This document shows positions 8,548 to 17,190 of a stretch of 17,444 bases of DNA, piece after piece. The DNA is taken from the NCBI GenBank assembly GCA_016987375.1, contig PJRA01000549.1, positions 473,080 through 490,523 of the forward strand, written 5' to 3'. Source of the stretch: Brachionus koreanus. Lineage: Eukaryota > Rotifera > Eurotatoria > Ploima > Brachionidae. Each line of letters begins with the position of its first letter. Position 1 is the first letter of the stretch. The position numbers and the translations under genes were made by a program. Below the pieces are notes generated by a model. The model was not told the DNA's origin. It searched no databases and saw only the letters and a list, made by a program, of their open reading frames with translations.

Positions 8548-11500
8548 TTAAACCTGAGATACTAAGGGCTCTTGAAAGAGTTTTATATCTGAATTTGATC
8601 CAATATCTGGTACTGACTTGGCCTTTTTCCATATATTTTCAACCACAAACACCAAACATGAAATCAATAGACCAACACCAAGCACATAAAAAATTCCTCT
8701 AATATTCATGAATTTCATTGGACTTGCATTCGACTCACTTTTTGTCTGATGACAGTTAAGACTTCCGATTAGCTTCCACCACTTTTCATATATTTTATAA
8801 ATAACACCTTTCTCTTGCAGCATTATAATGGCATTAGATATTTCTTCGTTCCATTCAAGATCTTTTCTTAAACCAAGCCCATACGATTTTGAATCTAGCA
8901 AGTCTCCCACTTGAATCAAATCACAATTTCTTTCTCTGGCATACTCGTTTGTTGTCGATTCAAGCAAAAAGGCAAAATTTCCCTCCAAAACTTTTTCAAT
9001 ACCAATTTGAGTGGATGAAACCAAAGTATTTTTTTCACTCATAAATTTCCACATACGCTCGTAAGTTTGAATTTTTGACTCCTTATTTTTGATTGAATGA
9101 GACAAAGAAAATTATTTAGTTAATTTACTTTAAAAAATGTTTCTGATGATCCTCCAGCAAGACAACCATAGCTGATTTCACTTTGTCTTTGATTACATGG
9201 AGAAAATTAAAAGTTAGTTAAACAATTTGTTTATAGTTACAGGCTTAGATCGTTGGCATTTTTGATCGGAATTTCGACTATTTTGACAGTGAGAAAAGCA
9301 GCCAAATTGGCGGTATATGATGCAGTAATTATCAAAGTAAACAAGGACCAAGTGCAATTTAGAAAACGAGTTGAAATTCCATGTGGATTGATGTCAATAC
9401 CTAAAAAATTCTATATAGACAGAATTATTCTTAGGTTTAAAGACAAACCCATGTGCAAAAAAGAAGTTATAGTGTACCAAAATGAGTTTTTTAATGTAAA
9501 TTGATTTTCTATCATATCACTTTGAGCTCCACAGCGTTTAATCTTAAGCCACTCATTTGGAGAAATTCGAGCATTAATAAACATGACCATGCTAGTTACT
9601 GAATGTGCAGGAAAATGTGAAAAAAAATTTTTCTTTGAAAATAAAAACTACCCAAATAAGATAAAAACATGTACAGCCAAATTTTTGAAGATAAAGGAGC
9701 CAAAAATGAAAATATTTGTGGAGGCTTTGGCTCTGGTTGTTTGAACAAAATGCTCAGTCCTAGATTTAAAAATGGTTTCGTCATATATATCGCTCTAGAA
9801 CGAGCAAAATTTATAGTCAATGAAGCTAAAGCCATATCAGCTTTCTTTATTTTTTTTAAGTCTAAATTTTTAAATTTATTAATTAAATATACATCATCCA
9901 AAATTTCTTTGACCAGTCCATTCCATTCACCTTTTTTGTTTTGAGTTCCATATGTATTGTCTGCAACTTGGTATATGGTATAATTAAATTTACACAAATC
10001 AGCTAGAGCATTCAAAAGATCTATACAAAAGCCTTCGAATTTTTCATTTCCAAGTAAATCATCCGAATTAGTCTTTAAACTAACATAAGGTTTGTCCTAT
10101 GTAAGCAAATTAATATGTGAAATAAATGAGATGGGTCTTACTATTAAAACAGCTATTCTAAGATGCCTTTTTTTTTCATTCGATTCATCTTTTTTAATCA
10201 AATATTCAAAACCAATTCGTTTGGTCACATTTAGACCAACTTCAGGTCCCCAAGAGCCCACTTTTTCTAAACCGTTCCGGTTTAAAGAGACCAGATTGAA
10301 TTTGAATTGCCTTCTGAAACCAAGACTATCAAATAACACATCTCCTGTTGATCCATTTAGTCTTCTCTAAACCAAATATTTAAAAAAAATTAATTTTATT
10401 TATTTTTTTTTAGATTACAAATTTTAATTCATGATACAAATAATCCAAGCTCTTTTTATTATTGAAAATATTTGACAAGGCTTCGGCAACTACTAGAATT
10501 GAGTCAAATATTAAGGCGTTTTTAGTCTATGTTTTAATAATTGATTATTTAAGTAGTTTTTTCTTAGTTTAATTTGTTACACTAAAAGTCTTTTCATTTA
10601 CAAGAGGACTTGGTCTTCCTTTAAATTCATTTATCATCCATTCTTTGACCATAGAGCGCAATAATTCACTTTTGCTATCTACTAGTTCAAATGAAGTAAA
10701 ATTTACGTCCAACCATACATATTTTTCCATATTTATCATCGACAAGTCCTAAATATTTTAAATTAAAAAACTTTTTTTTAAATATAAAATTTCTTTAACT
10801 ACCAAAGATGTAAAAATAAACTCTTTATTTGTTGTCAAAAAGCCTACTTCCAGTGCCTTAATTAAAAATTTTGTTTATTTATTTTATTAAATAAATTCCT
10901 ACTTTATTCAAAAAAAGTTCCAATCTGTCTATTTTTATATCTAAAATAATTTTTTCAAAATTTTCATAGCTCAGCTGCTTCAAAAAAGGCTTCCATAAAT
11001 CAATTGAATTGGGTAATTGTATCGATATTATATTTGTATGCATATGATTTTGAAATAATAGCGCTAGATTGTCAAACACTGAAAATTAAGTAAACTAAAT
11101 TAAATTTTTTATTTTTTTACTGCTATTTTTACTTGAAGCATCTTGGTAAATAATAACAAATTCGGACCATTCTAAATAGAAAATTAGATCGCTCAAAGCT
11201 CTTGCTATTTGTTTAAAATGTGGATGCATTTTTATCAGTTTATCACCAATTGAACTGACTGGATCGAATGTTATCAAAGAAATATGATCTAATTGACATA
11301 AATTAGGCAAATGAATTATGTTCGAATTTGTATCAAAATCTAGACTCATCAATACCAATGAGCCTGAAAGGCTAATTTTTTTACAAGCTAAAAAATGCAA
11401 AGAAAAAAAATAAAAATTTTCGTTAACAACACCTTTATTTATACCCTTACTTTTGTTCTCAATATTCAATAAATTTTTCATATCAACTTGTATAATTGCT

Positions 11501-11743
11501 GGAGTAAGTTGGAAGGTATCACTTAATCTGGCAAGATTGTTTACTTTTTCTATGGCAAAATCAATGGTAGTTTTTTCTTTTGATTTATTGTAGAGTAAAT
11601 CGTCTTTGACCAAAATGCCTTAAATTAAAAATCAAAACTTGTTCTTAGATAATAAATTTTTTACCTAGAGTAATCTTTCTGTAATAAAAACACCAAATAA
11701 TATTAGATAAATTCATTAAAACAAAAATAATTTTATAAAACAT
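8548..11743 (-). CDS. Ionotropic glutamate receptor subunit, AMPA/kainate class
   Basis: Exons on the minus strand: 11743-11665, 11618-11133, 11078-10903, 10856-10803, 10748-10581, 10526-10419, 10366-10142, 10096-9652, 9598-9449, 9400-9241, 9186-9129, 9081-8548. The join is 881 codons in frame with 45-54 bp introns. Residues 1-20 are a hydrophobic signal peptide ([17 protein letters not shown]). An amino-terminal domain follows to about 420. S1 begins at 433 (DKPYVSLK) and holds FEGFCIDLL and T526...R531, the glutamate carboxylate-binding arginine. M1 is about 570-588, the pore loop about 620-636, M3 has [12 protein letters not shown] (658-669), S2 has GGSSE (695-699) and E744 in LLESTTNEY, and M4 is about 822-846. 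Ligand residues R531, S697/S698 and E744 suggest a glutamate-gated cation channel of the synaptic membrane. Oddities: His629 at the Q/R site, Ser524 in place of the usual Pro, a roughly 12-residue lysine-rich insertion near 503-518, and a C-terminus ending V-S-Q-V, a class I PDZ ligand. Confidence 0.95.
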
Positions 11744-11749
11744 TTTATT
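11744..11749 (-). terminator. AATAAA of the upstream gene abutting the receptor ATG
   Basis: On the minus strand AATAAA occupies 11749-11744, immediately followed by the receptor ATG at 11743. It lies 8 nt after the stop codon of the coiled-coil gene and is the only candidate polyadenylation signal between the two reading frames. In such AT-rich DNA it could be chance. Confidence 0.35.
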
Positions 11750-11757
11750 TGAAAAAT

Positions 11758-12921
11758 TTAAATTTCGATTAAGCTTGTTTTTAATTGTCTGTTGCGAGTT
11801 TCGTTTTTAAAGTATTTTTTACGTCTTTCTTCAGTCAACCAGTGAAGCATCTCAATACGGTCCCATTTCATTTTATCCAAATAAGGTCTCTCATTATAAG
11901 TAATAACATCTCGATATTTTTTCTCAATTATTTTTAAAATGGCTTCTATTTTTGTTTGCAAAATCTCAATTTGCTTTTAAAATTAAGATTAAAATTTTAT
12001 TCAAAATAAAAGTTTAATTGATTTACTTTGTACAGGTTTTCTCGCTTTAGGGCTTCTTCCAGACGAGCTGCTGAGCTACCGCGATTTCCTAAAAGACTAA
12101 AATTAAAATATGAAAATTAAAAAAAAAACATTAACCCTTCATAAAAAATCTATTTGGATCGGAAGCAAATCGTTCAAATGATTCTAATTCATAAATGTAT
12201 TTTTCACGTTCAACTATCAAATTAGTCGCTGTTTCCCAGTCTTCAATGGCCTTTTTTTTTAAATTTTTAATACAAACAAAAATAATCAGAAATATTTTCT
12301 TTTTTACTTCTATCAATTTATCTGCATAGGTGCTTGTGCAATATTTTATAGCCATGTCCAATTTAGTGGTGTCTGACATTCTCAATAATGTCCAAACTCT
12401 TTCGAGTCGCTGTTGCGGTGATTCGCTTTTTTTCTTTAAAAAAAATTAAGTTTTTTGCTAAAAAAAAATTTTGTTACTTCTTTTAGATTTTCGAGCATTT
12501 TATTTCTAGCTTCTTCCCTTTAGAAAAAATAAATAAAACTTAAAAAATAGAATAAGAAAATATTGGCAAACTCTTCATTCTTTTCTTCTCTATCTCCTTT
12601 GAAAAAATGAATTTTATAACTTTTTGGCCGAGAGTTTTCTAAGTTTTGTTTGAATTTCAAAACTGGATCTTCTGTTTTATCAGGTACAGGGTCCTTTCCT
12701 AAAAATTAATAAATTTTTTTAAAAAGATATATAAAAAATTTAAAAATTTAAAAAGTATTACCCAAGCCACCTAAAAATATTGAATCCGGGTTCCATAAAC
12801 CTGGTTCATAATTATATTTTTGCTGCTTTAGAGTGTCAATTAATTCAACTCGCTCTCTTAAAAAAAAAATTTAGAACAATTTAATCTAAAATTCATTACA
12901 ACATTGGCAAAGGTTTTTCTT
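11758..12921 (-). CDS. Coiled-coil protein, possibly cilia-associated; 5' end unresolved
   Basis: Exons on the minus strand: 12921-12900 (tentative), 12856-12762, 12698-12572, 12517-12478, 12433-12308, 12250-12136, 12088-12027, 11973-11758. All join in phase and give about 266 residues to the TAA at 11760-11758; introns are 43-63 bp. The N-terminal part has a conserved-looking YEPGLWNPDSIFLGG segment. The rest is charged and helical: PQQRLERVWTLL, LDMAIKYCTSTYADKL, YELESFERFASDPNRFF, GSSAARLEEALKREN and a C-terminal block ITYNERPYLDKMKWDRIEML. It resembles conserved coiled-coil proteins of animal cilia or sperm, perhaps the C-terminal region of CCDC87-type proteins, but that is a tentative impression. 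No membrane segment or signal peptide is seen. The start codon is not found; an upstream exon ending at GATG before GTAAAC (near 13027) is possible. It runs in the same direction as the receptor, which starts 14 nt later. Confidence 0.75.
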
Positions 12922-13047
12922 CTAGTAGCAATTATATATATTTTTTTTGAATATCAGATCATAAATTAGATAATTTATTTTTAAACACATTTTTTTTATT
13001 TGTATCGGTTATAATATGGGTTTACCATCATTTCCAACTTTAGATTT

Positions 13048-13556
13048 ATGAAAAAAAAACGCTTCGAAAGGTCATAGATTATTAGGTTTAGATAAGATTG
13101 GCCAACATATCCAAAAAGACTGTTTCAAAAGCATCCTACACCCAGTTTAAGCCATTAAGGCTAAATGATGAATCCCGGATTCGTCATTTTTTACATACGA
13201 ATCATTTTACTGGCAATAATAGGCTCTTATTTAAAAAAGATTCTCGCAAACCAAATGAAATGATAGATTTGATCAAAGATCAAAAGTTAAAAGATCCTTG
13301 GCGTGAAGCATATATCCGGTGCAGAGATTGTGACTCGATAAGAGAAAAATATATTAAAGACCGTTCAAGCAAAGATTTCAGGAATTTTGAACGGCATTTC
13401 TCAAAATTATGGCTAAACAGCCTTGATATTCAGATAGTAGATGAATATGAAAAAAAAAGATTGCAAATAGAAAGCATTACCAGCACTCTAAGGAAATTCA
13501 ATGGGTCCTATCAATCAAGAGCTTTATTCAATGCCAAATTCTTCAAACCAAACTAA
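13048..13556 (+). CDS. Unrecognised basic protein, first exon uncertain
   Basis: A clear protein-like frame runs from 13092 or 13097 to TAA at 13554-13556, about 152 residues, basic and polar, with segments such as LFKKDSRKPNEMIDLIKDQ, DPWREAYIRCRDCD, NFERHFSKLWLNSLDIQIVD and ALFNAKFFKPN. It has no signal peptide, no membrane span and no catalytic motif I can name. The frame has no early ATG. The best start is ATG at 13048 (MKKKRFE) with a donor at 13071, joined in phase either to an acceptor at 13096, which implies a 26-bp intron shorter than any other here, or to one about 60 bp further on. It is divergent from the coiled-coil gene, with about 130 bp between them, and its 3' side is occupied by retrotransposon debris. 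Family unknown. Confidence 0.6.
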
Positions 13557-13696
13557 TATCACAATTAGATTTGAAACTCAAACAATTCAGTCAGAATGGA
13601 ATTATTTATTAGTTTTAGAAGCAGTATATATAAACTCAACTCAATTAATTAAAAAAAAAAATAGGCAGAGGACATTTGCGAAAGATTGATTGAAAG

Positions 13697-13728
13697 AACA
13701 ATCAAATTTAATTGATTAATTGATTGTT
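13697..13728. repeat. Inverted repeat AACAATCAA...TTGATTGTT
   Basis: Perfect 9-bp arms at 13697-13705 and 13720-13728 around a 14-nt AT-rich loop, 140 bp after the stop codon of the 13048-13556 gene. It could be a 3' UTR hairpin or chance in AT-rich DNA. Confidence 0.45.
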
Positions 13729-13792
13729 TATTCTTTTTTCATCTTTTATCACACTTTTTTTATTACTTTTTATTTATTTATTATTTATATTT

Positions 13793-13830
13793 TAATAAAG
13801 TCTTTAAAAAATAAAAATAATAAAGTCTTT
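13793..13830 (+). repeat. Direct repeat TAATAAAGTCTTT at the LINE 5' boundary
   Basis: TAATAAAGTCTTT occurs at 13793-13805 and again at 13818-13830, where the reverse-transcriptase frame begins. The first copy contains an AATAAA (13794-13799) that could serve the upstream gene. The pair may be a product of LINE insertion, but I did not find the matching copy at the 3' end. Confidence 0.5.
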
Positions 13831-14835
13831 TCTTGACTCAAGGAAATTTAAAGTAAACGTAAATGGTCATATTACTGAGGAATTTTCAATTACAGCAGGT
13901 GTACCTCAAGGCTCGGTTATTAGTCCATTATTATTCAGTATTTTTATTAACGATATCCCTAGAAAAAACAAAACAAACAATGAATACTCCCTCCTTTTTG
14001 CAGACGACCTTGTCACCTTTTTTATTTATAAAAAACAGGATAATTTAGAAAATAAAATCAACAAATATTTGAGTGAACTAGAACAGTGGCTTCGCAAGTG
14101 GAAAATGAAAATATCAGTTGAAAAGTCTTGTTCGATGGTCTTTTCAAAACAAAACAAGGAAAAGGCTGATCTAAATTTAAGAATCTATGGAAATAAAATT
14201 ATTAGACAAAAAGAGACAAAATTTCTTGGGTTAAAATTGGATTCTAAATTAAATTTTAAATCAATAATAGATTAAATTAAGGAACGTTGTTATTCAAGGC
14301 TCAATTTAATAAAGATTTTATCGAATTAAAAATGGGGTCTAAATTATAAAACTTAAGGAAATCTTTACTAAATTACTTACTAAAGTAAAGTCTTTACTTT
14401 ACTTTACGAAATCTAATCTTTAGTTGGATCCATTTTGGATTATACTTTTTCATATCTTAACTCATTCTCTGAAATTATTATTAAAAGAATACAGGTAATC
14501 CAAAATTCAGCTGTTCGGTCTATTCTAAATCTAAAATACGACACACCCTAAAATATATTACATCACGAGTCCTTAAATAAACTTAAATTACAAACAGTCT
14601 TCAATCGACTTTTTAAGTTGAGTGAGAGATATGTTGGAGCAGGGTTGAGTCAGTTTAATCCATTGGTTGTCAGACTGGTGAAGGATTACAAAGCGGATTT
14701 TGAATCAAGATATATCGAATACCCGACTCCACTGTGTAATTGCTACCTAACTATTTCTTCTTTTTCCCTGAATAATCAAATATTTAAAAATATGTAACTC
14801 TCTATTTCAATAAAGCTAATTTTAATTTTAATTTT
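13826..14835 (+). pseudogene. 5'-truncated, decayed non-LTR retrotransposon (Jockey/CR1-like RT)
   Basis: The frame enters the reverse transcriptase mid-domain (KSFLDSRKFKVNVNG), then shows AGVPQGSVISPLLFSIFIND (domain 4), the catalytic LLFADDLVTFF near 13996-14028, LEQWLRKWKMKISVEKS and the thumb-side KFLGLKLDSKLNF. A TAA at 14272-14274 breaks it. Recognisable sequence continues after stops and a 48-bp insertion with SILDYTFSYLN, IQVIQNSAVRSILNLKYDTP, LFKLSERYVGAGLSQFNPLV and EYPTPLCNCY, ending at TAA 14795-14797. A 3' end with AATAAAGCTAATTTTAATTTTAATTTT-like tail closes near 14835. Endonuclease and RT domains 0-3 are absent, so it is a dead 5'-truncated copy, typical of target-primed reverse transcription. 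At least five in-frame stops are visible. Confidence 0.88.
14368..14415. mobile_element. 48-bp palindromic insertion inside the LINE
   Basis: The interruption in the LINE is flanked by direct repeats ATCTTTA (14361-14367 and 14416-14422), like a 7-bp target-site duplication. Its centre is a perfect palindrome with arms AAAGTAAAG (14382-14390) and CTTTACTTT (14392-14400) around one T. Removing it restores continuity between the KT-LK and LVGSILDY segments usual in these elements, apart from a small frameshift. Called a mini foldback insertion by inference. Confidence 0.5.
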
Positions 14836-14933
14836 CCATTATTTTAAAATATTTTATTTTAATTACCCATCTATTTTTTTTAAATCTTATTTAACTTTAT
14901 TTTTATTTTATTAATTTTTTTTTCTTTTTTAAT

Positions 14934-15080
14934 CTGAAGGAGCTATAGCTCGGTACAGTAATACAAATAAATAATATATAAAATAAATAATATTTTTGCT
15001 ATAATAAAATTTTTCTTAACTAATTTCTACTTTTTCTATTTTTTATATTTTTATTCTGAATGAGCATTAGCTCGACACAG
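14934..15080 (+). repeat. Two related hairpin repeats, probable LINE 3'-end fragments
   Basis: CTGAAGGAGCTATAGCTC at 14934-14951 and CTGAATGAGCATTAGCTC at 15056-15073 belong to 25-bp units that match at 20 of 25 positions. The first contains the perfect palindrome GAGCTATAGCTC. Each is followed by an A-rich, TAAATAA-type tail (14959-14990 and 15081-15090). This looks like two successive 3' ends of the same kind of short or truncated retroelement, separate from the LINE that ends near 14835. Confidence 0.55.
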
Positions 15081-15138
15081 ATTAAACAAAAACCGTATTC
15101 TCTTGTTCGATTATGCTGCACCACTAGTTAAGACATGC

Positions 15139-15320
15139 CTTTGGTCCATTCACTAAAGTACATCTCGCCCATGCTATGATAATGTTAACTTTGAGCGCAT
15201 GCGTTTAGGTCCGCATCAAACACTAAAAGCCTTAGTTTAATGTGTCATCAAGACTCGATTTTAAACTAAAAAATTAATAATAATTTTTTGAATTATGCAA
15301 TCTTTGGTGCACCACCAAAG
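15139..15320. mobile_element. MITE-like foldback repeat, copy 2
   Basis: About 182 bp, same orientation as 1206-1404 and nearly identical over long blocks (TTAACTTTGAGCGCATGC, GTCATCAAGACTCGA, TTTTTTGAATTATGCA). Left end CTTTGGTCCATTCACTAAAG; right end read on the opposite strand CTTTGGTGGTGCACCAAAG. It lacks about 19 bp present in copy 1, with GC microhomology at the break, suggesting a deletion. Similarity continues to about 15346. It lies 62 bp beyond the stop codon of the minus-strand gene at 15408-17190. Confidence 0.65.
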
Positions 15321-15407
15321 ATTAAGAGATAAAAAAAATTAAAATTATTTTTGGCTACTAATAAAAAATAAATTTGCTACTAAAATAATTATTATCTAAA
15401 ATAACAT

Positions 15408-17190
15408 TTACTTTTCGGCCTTTTCTTTTTCGTCCATTAGTTTAACTTCTTCATCAGTTTGAAAAAGAATCGGATTTTCATCCTGGTCATACAAATGAAA
15501 TATTAATCCCAGATAATCAGAAGTCTTTAAAATATATTTTTTTAAATTTAGATTAATTTTACTCTAGAAATACTTGAGTAGTCAGGTATTTGATGTAATC
15601 CTCGGAACTCAAATAAGTTTTCCACCACTTTAACCATACATTAAACTCTTTGTTTTTAAACTCGGTCGGATCACAGTGTTTGTAAAGTTCAATTTTTTCT
15701 GGCTTTATATCCATAGGCTTTACATTGGCCGGAATTTTTTTTCCATTGCTTTTCTTGGTAATTGGTTCGTTGTTTTCCAAATCAAAGTCCGGATCAATCA
15801 ACGGGCTAAATAAAACAAAAAGTAAATTAAAAAAAATCAATTGAATCTAATTTAGTAAAGTGTTTAGGTTTAAATAAGGTAATGTAATAAACATTTAAAA
15901 AAATAATAGTTTTCAAGTTTGATAGATAGAAGAAGTCAAATTTTGATACAGATAGTTTGTAAATTGAATAAAAAACCTTTTTAGTTTATCATCTATATAA
16001 AAAAAGCTATTCATGAACCTTTAATTAATAAAATTATTTTTACTTTAAATAACTTATAATAAACATATGTAAAGAAAATAAATATATACGTTTTATTCCA
16101 TTCACGGAAATTTTTTTTACCCCATGGTGGGGATTCATTTTTTACAAGGCCATAATTAATTGACTTTGTTTTTCCAAACTTGACCAGAAGAGAAGAGGTG
16201 TAACTTGATTCATAGCGTAATGTATTTGGAGCTTTTTGAACATAATCATCCTAGAAAAAAACTAGATTGGAATTTTTCAAATTTATTTTTTTTTCATACA
16301 AGGTCAAATCTGAGATGATCTTCACTAATTGTCTTAATAAGTTCATCATAAACTTCTTTAACTTCGCCTCCTATGTACAAATTTCTGTCCAAATGTTGCA
16401 CCATCATAGAATCAATCTGAAATAAAATGATTATTAGGCAAAAAAAAGACTGGTTATTAGTGTACTTCTCCTTGAATATCGTTGTAAAGAGGACCGAATG
16501 GTTTAATAGTGATATTATATCTCAGGACTCGATTAGTTACTCTGATATCCGAAAGTCTGATTGGAAACTTGAAAGTTGATTTGTTATTAATTTTTAAATT
16601 TTTTAAATTTTAATTTTACATTATTTAAAAAACTTGTTTCAATTGTGGCTGGTTGTACAATTTCCATTTTTTCTTCATTAATTGGTAGTTTAATTTCTTC
16701 CATAAATTTTTTATATCGCTTATCAATCGCTTTTACTTTAGCTTTAATTTCTTTCATTCGTTCTTTCAGACCTGGCTTGCTCATCAAAGTCTTGAATAGT
16801 TTAAATTTTCTCTGATTAAAATATTAAATATTTAACAAAAAAAAACCATTAGAAGATAGTCATCTTCGTGTTCTCTAATGCTTTCTTTGCGTCTCATTTC
16901 TATTGTCAAATTGTCTAAGTCTTGTTTCAATTTAAAGGCTAATTGCTTATCATTATATTTTACTATGTCAGAAAATATCAACTTCCGCTTAGATTTATCA
17001 TGATTTTTGTTTTTCTGAAAAATTTTTTAAAAATATTTTTTTCGATTTTTTAACATAAACTTACTCTTGTGTGTTCAAAAAGCTTAAGTGAATCTGTTGT
17101 TTTATATTTTTCATTTATAATAGCCGAAAGGTTTAAGTTCAATTCCTCTAGTAATCCCAGTTCATGAAAATAAGATATTGATTTGCTTCT
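15408..17190 (-). CDS. Unrecognised multi-exon protein with coiled-coil segments, 5' end incomplete
   Basis: Exons on the minus strand: 17190-17065, 17014-16847, 16811-16620, 16567-16466, 16416-16300, 16250-16090, 15805-15574, 15524-15408. All join in phase to give 404 residues and a TAA at 15410-15408. Introns are 35-52 bp except one of 284 bp (16089-15806). The N-terminal third is charged and helical (QLAFKLKQDLDNL, MRRKESIREHEDDYLL, LKERMKEIKAKVKAIDKRYK). A globular part follows with FPIRLSDIRVTNRVLRYNI, TIKPFGPLYNDIQGEIDSMM and LRYESSYTSSLLVKFGK, then a proline/lysine-rich linker and an acidic end DEEVKLMDEKEKAEK. No signal peptide, membrane span or enzyme motif. The mix suggests an axonemal or cytoskeletal protein, but I do not recognise the family. 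The first exon here begins at an acceptor, so the start codon lies upstream, perhaps past the window; a possible exon ends before GTAAGC near 17330. Confidence 0.75.

Noticed and set aside
9253..9504. Plus-strand open frame of 83 codons
   Set aside because: Antisense to receptor exons coding the pore loop and M3, whose minus-strand frame is unmistakable.
9669..10370. Plus-strand open frames of about 90 codons each
   Set aside because: Antisense shadows of the receptor S1 exons.
13501..13689. 62-codon frame overlapping the end of the basic protein gene
   Set aside because: Alternative frame of the same DNA, starting inside the better-supported frame; no splice signal links it convincingly.
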